NCBI GenBank assembly: GCA_025923195.1
Contig: JAICGJ010000038.1
Coordinates: 1-37,632, forward strand
DNA: 37,632 nucleotides
Source of the DNA: Chryseolinea sp.
GTDB lineage: Bacteria > Bacteroidota > Bacteroidia > Cytophagales > Cyclobacteriaceae
Direction: 5' to 3'
Positions 33,570 to 37,632 of this stretch are shown one piece after another (the first letter of the stretch is position 1; the number at the start of each line of letters is the position of its first letter). Below the pieces are notes generated by a model, which worked only from the letters and a program-made list of their open reading frames with translations, made no database searches and was not told the origin of the DNA. The position numbers and the translations under genes are program-made.

Positions 33570-35678
33570 TTAATAAAACTTGTAGCGCTCGTCTACAATA
33601 TCCGCGTTCTCTTTAATGGCCTCTGCAACACCCATGCTCGTACGGTTCGTGTTACCTTGTTCCAATTGCGACTTGTATGTACTATAATCAGTTGTTGTCG
33701 GCGCAACGGTTTTGTTGAGCATTTCGATAACCACAACTCCGTTCTCCCCCGACAGTGGTTTTGTTCGTTTGCCAGTTTCAAGCGAAAACGCAGCCCCAAC
33801 AGCAACCGGATCAAACCCTACCGTTGGTAATGAGTTGCTGCTCAATTTTAGATCACTGGTAGAGTAAACATTTGCATCGTTGCCATAGCCGGTCTTGATT
33901 TCCTCTAACGATCCCTTCAAGCCATTAATTTTTTCGGTTATTACTTTCCCTTTTAACTCATTTCTGACGGCAGGCGTAATTTCATCTCTCACAGTTGCAA
34001 GAGGTTTGTATCCTTTTTCTACTTCATTTGTCATGATGGCAACCACATTCTGATCTTGCAGATCAAACACCTGAGAAATTTTCCCTTCAGATGCATCTCT
34101 GAACAACCATTGGACTACTGGACGCGCTTCGCCCATGGTACCAATCCTGCGATCGCCGGCGAGTATATTTTTTGCGTCCAATACAGCAAGTCCGTGTTCT
34201 TTTGCAGCAGCTTGAAAGTCGTCGAGGTCTGAAATGTCACTGGCGAAGACCTCCGCTTTGCGATAAGCCTCATTCAATGTCGCATCGCTCGGCGTGATTG
34301 AACGTTCGATAATAGCAATATTGTACGCGATATTAGTCTTAACATTTGTCACGTCAATGATGTGGTATCCATAATCTGTTTCTACAACATTGTTTACCAG
34401 TCCAGGCCTTGTCGCAGCGAAAACAGCGTTTTCAAAAGGCTTTACCATTTGTCCGCTGGTAAACCAGTCAAGATCGCCTCCCCTGGAGGCCGTTCCATCG
34501 GTGCCAAACTCGCGGGCCTTAGCTGCAAAATCTGCGCCTCCCCTGATGTCTCTTAAAATATTCTGGGCTTTATCCCTTGCTTCCTTCTTTGCAGCATCAC
34601 TGGTATCAGTCCACTTGATGAGAATGTGCCTTGCGCGCGCGCTGTATATCGTGTCATTAAAAATTCTCGAAATCTTTACCACCTTATAGTTATCGCCGTC
34701 CAGGAAGGGCCCAAACACCTTTCCCTGGACCAGACTATCCTGATTGACAAACGGTGGCAGCGTAGCCGGTGTGTATTTGGAGAATGGATTTTGTCCATCC
34801 GAATTTGCGGCCGCGTATGTTGAGTCGTCTTGTGTAGTTCTTAATTCCAAAACATATCTTTTGAGATCATCTCGAATGGCCGCCGAATCCTCCGATGTTG
34901 GTTCGACTGGGATGCTTATATATTTTATGTCGCGGCTCTCTTCAGTCTTATACCGCTCGATATTCTTGTTGTAATAAGCTTTCAACGCATCGTCTGTTAC
35001 TTGAACAGCACTATCGCCCACGGCGTAGTAGGGGACATATAAATATTTGATCTCCGCAACGTCTGTTTGCATATGGTATTCCTTTTCCGCCTCTGCCTTG
35101 GTAATATAACTACCCTTGATGAGGAGATTCTCGTATTTGATGCGCTCCCTTGCCGGTTTCAGGTCGCGTTGGAAGAGTTCCCAGCGCACTCTGGCTTCAG
35201 ATCCCTGGGGCATTGTTTTCAGCTGGTTGAGGTAAGTAACAACGCGATCTCTTTCAAATAGGCCTGTCTCTTGATTGGTAAAAGCCTGTTTCACGCTTTC
35301 ATCGATATTTTTTCCCTGGATCATGTCCCAAATCTCATCATCCGTGACCACCAACCCTATCTTTGCGAACTCCGGCTGAATTGCATACCTCGAAATCAAC
35401 AGATCCCAGGCCTGTTGCCGAACAGCAGGCATTTCGCGTTCACCAGGCTCTCGCCCTAATTGCAGAAAGTAATTAGCCTCACGCTCGCGTATCACAGACT
35501 GGAATTCTTCATATGAAATATCGCGATCACCTATCTCACCCACGGAATTTCTGCCCCAGTTCAATATTGATGAGTTTCCGCTAAAAATATCCCCCAGAAT
35601 AAAAGCTGCAATCGCAACGAAGACAAATACCACGACCCAGGTACCCATCTTATTGCGCAATGTTCCAATCAAGGCCAT
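33570..35678 (-). CDS. Membrane-anchored periplasmic peptidyl-prolyl isomerase/chaperone (PpiD-like)
   Basis: A 702-residue inner-membrane-anchored chaperone. One N-terminal membrane helix (about 13-31, TWVVVFVFVAIAAFILGDI) leaves the body in the periplasm. Residues about 40-240 form a SurA-N/PpiD chaperone region. A parvulin-type PPIase domain spans about 345-445 (ARHILIKWTDTSDAAKKEA, FAAKAREFGTDGTASRGGDLDWF, and YGYHIIDVT). The C-terminal 250 residues contain a second, degenerate parvulin-like region. PpiD-type proteins help fold secreted and outer membrane proteins at the Sec exit, consistent with the nearby lptC. It is probably its own transcription unit (promoter box at 35699-35706) downstream of the HlyC/CorC gene. 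Confidence 0.92.
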   Translation of the reverse strand: MALIGTLRNKMGTWVVVFVFVAIAAFILGDIFSGNSSILNWGRNSVGEIGDRDISYEEFQSVIREREANYFLQLGREPGEREMPAVRQQAWDLLISRYAIQPEFAKIGLVVTDDEIWDMIQGKNIDESVKQAFTNQETGLFERDRVVTYLNQLKTMPQGSEARVRWELFQRDLKPARERIKYENLLIKGSYITKAEAEKEYHMQTDVAEIKYLYVPYYAVGDSAVQVTDDALKAYYNKNIERYKTEESRDIKYISIPVEPTSEDSAAIRDDLKRYVLELRTTQDDSTYAAANSDGQNPFSKYTPATLPPFVNQDSLVQGKVFGPFLDGDNYKVVKISRIFNDTIYSARARHILIKWTDTSDAAKKEARDKAQNILRDIRGGADFAAKAREFGTDGTASRGGDLDWFTSGQMVKPFENAVFAATRPGLVNNVVETDYGYHIIDVTNVKTNIAYNIAIIERSITPSDATLNEAYRKAEVFASDISDLDDFQAAAKEHGLAVLDAKNILAGDRRIGTMGEARPVVQWLFRDASEGKISQVFDLQDQNVVAIMTNEVEKGYKPLATVRDEITPAVRNELKGKVITEKINGLKGSLEEIKTGYGNDANVYSTSDLKLSSNSLPTVGFDPVAVGAAFSLETGKRTKPLSGENGVVVIEMLNKTVAPTTTDYSTYKSQLEQGNTNRTSMGVAEAIKENADIVDERYKFY

Positions 35679-35698
35679 AAATTAATTTTTAAGAGCCG

Positions 35699-35706
35699 CA
35701 AATTTA
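35699..35706 (-). promoter_or_regulatory. Candidate -7 promoter box for the PpiD-like gene
   Basis: On the minus strand TAAATTTG exactly matches TAnnTTTG, 20 nt before the start at 35678. No TTG -33 element is evident. Confidence 0.45.
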
Positions 35707-35732
35707 ACCCGGAATATTTATTAGAAAAATAT

Positions 35733-35748
35733 AGTCTTTAAAAAGACT
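35733..35748. repeat. Short hairpin between the HlyC/CorC and PpiD-like genes
   Basis: AGTCTTT-AA-AAAGACT is a perfect 7-bp inverted repeat in the 120-bp gap. It lies 27 bp upstream of the promoter box for the PpiD-like gene and 51 bp after the HlyC/CorC stop, so it could be a weak terminator or an operator. Confidence 0.35.
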
Positions 35749-35798
35749 TACGTCCCAACCAATTCTCCAAAAACTCAGGTGGCCGGCGTTTTGCGGGG

Positions 35799-37082
35799 TT
35801 ACAGCTCCTGCGTGGCGTGTTCTAATGTCATTTTGATGGTATCGATCCGGTTATCCTGGGTTGACTGGATGGAGAATGTGTAACGATCGATCGTGATAGT
35901 TTCACCCGGTTGGGGAAAATCCTCGGCGTACGCCAGTATGAGCCCACCCAGTGTTTCATATTCGCCAAGAGGTAAATCCCAGTCATATTTTTCATTTAAA
36001 TAATCGATCTCCAGCCGAGCGCTTAGCAGATAGTTGTGAGGGTCAATCTTTTGCTCAATTAGTTCGTCTTCATCGTACTCGTCTTCAATTTCACCAAAGA
36101 TTTCTTCTATGACATCCTCCCGGCTCACGATACCAGAAGTGCCGCCAAATTCGTCCATGACAACAGCCAGACTCTTCTTTTCACTGATGAACCGGCGCAT
36201 TAAGTCGCTAGCCAGAGACGTCTCGTGCGCTGTAATGACAGGCGTTAAAATATCTTCGATCTTTTCGGGAAAAGTAAAAAGGGAAGACGAATGACAGTAT
36301 CCAATTATATCGTCTATGCTATTCCTGTACACAATGATTTTGGAGTGCCCACTTTCCACAAAAATCCTTTGCAACTTTTCCAAACCTTCCTGCACCTCTA
36401 TGGCTGTGATTTCATTCCTAGGTATCATGCATTCTCGGATCTTAACAGTCTTAAACTCAAGGGCATTGTTAAGCATTTTCTTGTCGAGTTCCAGGTGAAT
36501 GTTTTCTTGCGTAACATTATAAATGTTTTTAAAATATTGATTGAGATTGGTGATCCCAAAAAGCGGATTCTTATCATCGTATTCAAGTCGCAGAACGTGA
36601 ACAACAACTATCCTGGTGAGAGAAAGTGTGGCGTAAGTAAACGGAAATAATATAATGGCAGAGATTCCAAAAAGAATAGCAGATAGCAACAGCGTTCGAT
36701 TGGAATTGATGTTGCCGACGGCTTTTGGTAGAAATTGGGCTGTAACCAATATCAAGGCCGTTGTAAAAATTATCTGAATAAAAACTGTCACAAGAGTGTG
36801 ATCCAAAGCCCGGGGCAGCGATCGGGCAACCGCGGGCAGCAGAAGTTGTGCCATAAAATAGCTGAACAAAACAAGTGCAGTACAGTAGCCGACTCTCGTT
36901 GATCCGATAAGCCAGGCAGGACGTTGGATAAAAAATGACAAGATCCTGGCACTAAGATTTCCTTTCGAGGCCGCGTTTGCAATTTGTCCACGGTCAACTA
37001 ACATATACGCGACCTCATTGGTCGCAAAGAAAAAGCAAAAAAAGAGTGATAGCGCGATGCCTAAAATAAGGATAGAGTCCAT
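35799..37082 (-). CDS. Hemolysin/CorC-family membrane protein (CNNM plus CBS plus CorC_HlyC domains)
   Basis: A 427-residue protein with an N-terminal CNNM (DUF21) membrane domain of about four helices (residues 1-25, 58-85, 95-120 and 133-160), a CBS-pair domain (about 205-330; MIPRNEITAIEVQEGLEKLQ and GHSKIIVYRNSIDDIIGY) and a C-terminal CorC_HlyC transporter-associated domain (about 345-425; YLLSARLEIDYLNEKYDWDLP). The family is linked to Mg2+/Co2+ efflux or homeostasis; 'hemolysin' is a historical name. In Bacteroidota it lies beside lptC and a PpiD-type gene, which is the layout here. It begins 2 bp after the stop of the small membrane protein, so co-transcription with it and lptC is expected. 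A GldE assignment is possible but unsupported. Confidence 0.9.
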   Translation of the reverse strand: MDSILILGIALSLFFCFFFATNEVAYMLVDRGQIANAASKGNLSARILSFFIQRPAWLIGSTRVGYCTALVLFSYFMAQLLLPAVARSLPRALDHTLVTVFIQIIFTTALILVTAQFLPKAVGNINSNRTLLLSAILFGISAIILFPFTYATLSLTRIVVVHVLRLEYDDKNPLFGITNLNQYFKNIYNVTQENIHLELDKKMLNNALEFKTVKIRECMIPRNEITAIEVQEGLEKLQRIFVESGHSKIIVYRNSIDDIIGYCHSSSLFTFPEKIEDILTPVITAHETSLASDLMRRFISEKKSLAVVMDEFGGTSGIVSREDVIEEIFGEIEDEYDEDELIEQKIDPHNYLLSARLEIDYLNEKYDWDLPLGEYETLGGLILAYAEDFPQPGETITIDRYTFSIQSTQDNRIDTIKMTLEHATQEL

Positions 37083-37084
37083 GA

Positions 37085-37240
37085 CTATTTTTTCTTTCTC
37101 AAATTATATACAAAATATAAAATGAGTGCCAGCATTAGAGCCCAATAAGCCTTTTCAAATCCAAGTACCATCGTTTGGTGAATGCCTATAATGGCAAACA
37201 CAACTGCAACTGAAAGAATCAGAACATCAATCAGTTTCAT
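37085..37240 (-). CDS. Small membrane protein between lptC and the HlyC/CorC gene
   Basis: The ATG at 37240 gives a 51-residue protein; an upstream in-frame TTG at 37285 would add 15 residues but no feature. Two hydrophobic stretches (about residues 4-20, DVLILSVAVVFAIIGI, and 30-44, YWALMLALILYFVYNL) and a basic C-terminus (NLRKKK) suggest a small two-helix inner-membrane protein. The gene lies 60 bp after lptC and 2 bp before the HlyC/CorC gene, implying co-expression. It is not a recognised family, but small hydrophobic genes recur at this position in related genomes, from memory. Confidence 0.75.
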   Translation of the reverse strand: MKLIDVLILSVAVVFAIIGIHQTMVLGFEKAYWALMLALILYFVYNLRKKK

Positions 37241-37300
37241 TATTTTTGTAAAAATAAGGATATTTTTCCGGAGGCCTTGAACCAATAAAAAGGGCAGCCA

Positions 37301-37632
37301 TTAGTCCTCCACCTCTATTATACCCTCCGGGTTCGTGATTGCATAGTCGGAAAGATCTTGCATGGCATCGAGGCCGGTGCCGTAAATAACGTCACCCTGC
37401 TGGCGTATAGTAACAAATTTCGTGGTAAAGATCTTTTTTGTATTTGGATTATAGTAGAGTTCTTCCGTGTTCAGCTGCTCATTTCTTTCAACATTTTTTA
37501 ATTCGACTTTCCCCTGGCCGAGATAGTGTCCTTTTTCCTTAATGTACTTTGCATAGTTGGCGCGAACTGTGGACTGGAGCCTGCCAAACTCGTTATACAT
37601 TTCAATATATATGCCTTTGGGAAATTCTTGAT
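37301..37632 (-). CDS. lptC: LPS-export protein LptC, C-terminal part (cut by window edge)
   Basis: The open frame continues through the right edge: upstream of the internal Met at 37600 the codons still read QEFPKGIYIE, so the N-terminus, with its expected membrane anchor, is outside the window. The visible 110 residues form the beta-jellyroll of LptC (IYIEMYNEFGRLQSTVRA, then GHYLGQGKVELKNVERNEQL, NTEELYYNPNTKKIFTTKFV), ending in an acidic tail. LptC carries lipopolysaccharide from the LptBFG transporter to LptA. The repeat of strands and the NTEELYYN motif are typical of Bacteroidota LptC. It is followed by the small membrane protein and the HlyC/CorC gene, probably in one transcript. Confidence 0.88.
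   Translation of the reverse strand, partial: QEFPKGIYIEMYNEFGRLQSTVRANYAKYIKEKGHYLGQGKVELKNVERNEQLNTEELYYNPNTKKIFTTKFVTIRQQGDVIYGTGLDAMQDLSDYAITNPEGIIEVED

Noticed and set aside
1-37632. Genomic island, prophage or defence system
   Set aside because: No integrase, transposase, phage structural gene, tRNA att site or known defence domain is visible; gene content is mostly core metabolism and envelope biogenesis.

Overview
The window looks like chromosomal DNA of a Bacteroidota bacterium, most likely of the Cytophagales (Chryseolinea/Cyclobacteriaceae-like). The reasons are a large TonB-dependent receptor with an N-terminal carboxypeptidase-regulatory domain, an orphan BatD-type protein, a Bacteroidota-style lptC / small membrane protein / HlyC-CorC / PpiD block, a bacterial kynurenine pathway, few clear Shine-Dalgarno sequences, and several upstream boxes matching the Bacteroidota sigma-70 -7 element TAnnTTTG. 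This placement is inferred from gene content; no rRNA or marker comparison was possible. Gene density is high: no gap exceeds about 225 bp, so there is no long gene-free stretch. I saw no tRNA, rRNA, CRISPR array, insertion sequence, integrase, toxin-antitoxin or recognisable defence locus.

Layout. 1-557 (-) is the N-terminal part of a CPBP intramembrane protease, cut by the window edge and divergent from dusB (589-1584). 1.6-5.2 kb (-) holds a secreted endonuclease/exonuclease/phosphatase-fold enzyme and a secreted M14 carboxypeptidase. 5.4-10.2 kb (+) holds the TonB-dependent receptor, a terminator, and an MltF-like lytic transglycosylase whose 3' end overlaps kmo tail to tail. 10.1-16.2 kb is a divergent tryptophan/kynurenine-degradation cluster. 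The minus arm is haao > ogt > kynU > kmo. The plus arm is an atypical SDR followed by 2-aminomuconate-semialdehyde-type dehydrogenase. 16.3-18.4 kb has a VanZ-like protein and an ECF42-type sigma factor with its DGPF/YciI partner. 18.5-20.9 kb pairs a FucP/GluP-type sugar transporter with a divergent sugar-nucleotidyltransferase across a LacI-like palindrome.

20.9-25.1 kb carries a lipoprotein alpha/beta hydrolase, queG, a conserved 60-residue protein and a BatD-like protein. 25.2-28.4 kb has aroC, a dicarboxylate/amino-acid symporter and an Nfu-type Fe-S scaffold. 28.5-32.0 kb has a POTRA/beta-barrel-like outer membrane protein and an FMN-binding glutamate-synthase-domain protein. 32.2-37.6 kb (-) has rlmB, a pterin-carbinolamine dehydratase, a DUF493 protein, a PpiD-like isomerase, a HlyC/CorC-family protein, a small membrane protein and the C-terminal part of lptC (cut by the right edge).

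How the genes work together. The clearest pathway is kynurenine > 3-hydroxykynurenine > 3-hydroxyanthranilate > ACMS (Kmo, KynU, HAAO), with an aldehyde dehydrogenase acting after decarboxylation of ACMS. Tryptophan dioxygenase, formamidase, ACMS decarboxylase and 2-aminomuconate deaminase are not in the window. Envelope biogenesis is the second theme (LptC, PpiD-like chaperone, POTRA/barrel protein, MltF-like enzyme, TonB receptor). Most of the window is ordinary housekeeping. The items most worth a second look are the SDR that lacks the YxxxK catalytic pair beside the kynurenine enzymes, the ECF42/DGPF unit with a candidate self-recognised promoter, the CG-centred palindrome between the sugar genes, and the heptamer-repeat/inverted-repeat element before aroC.
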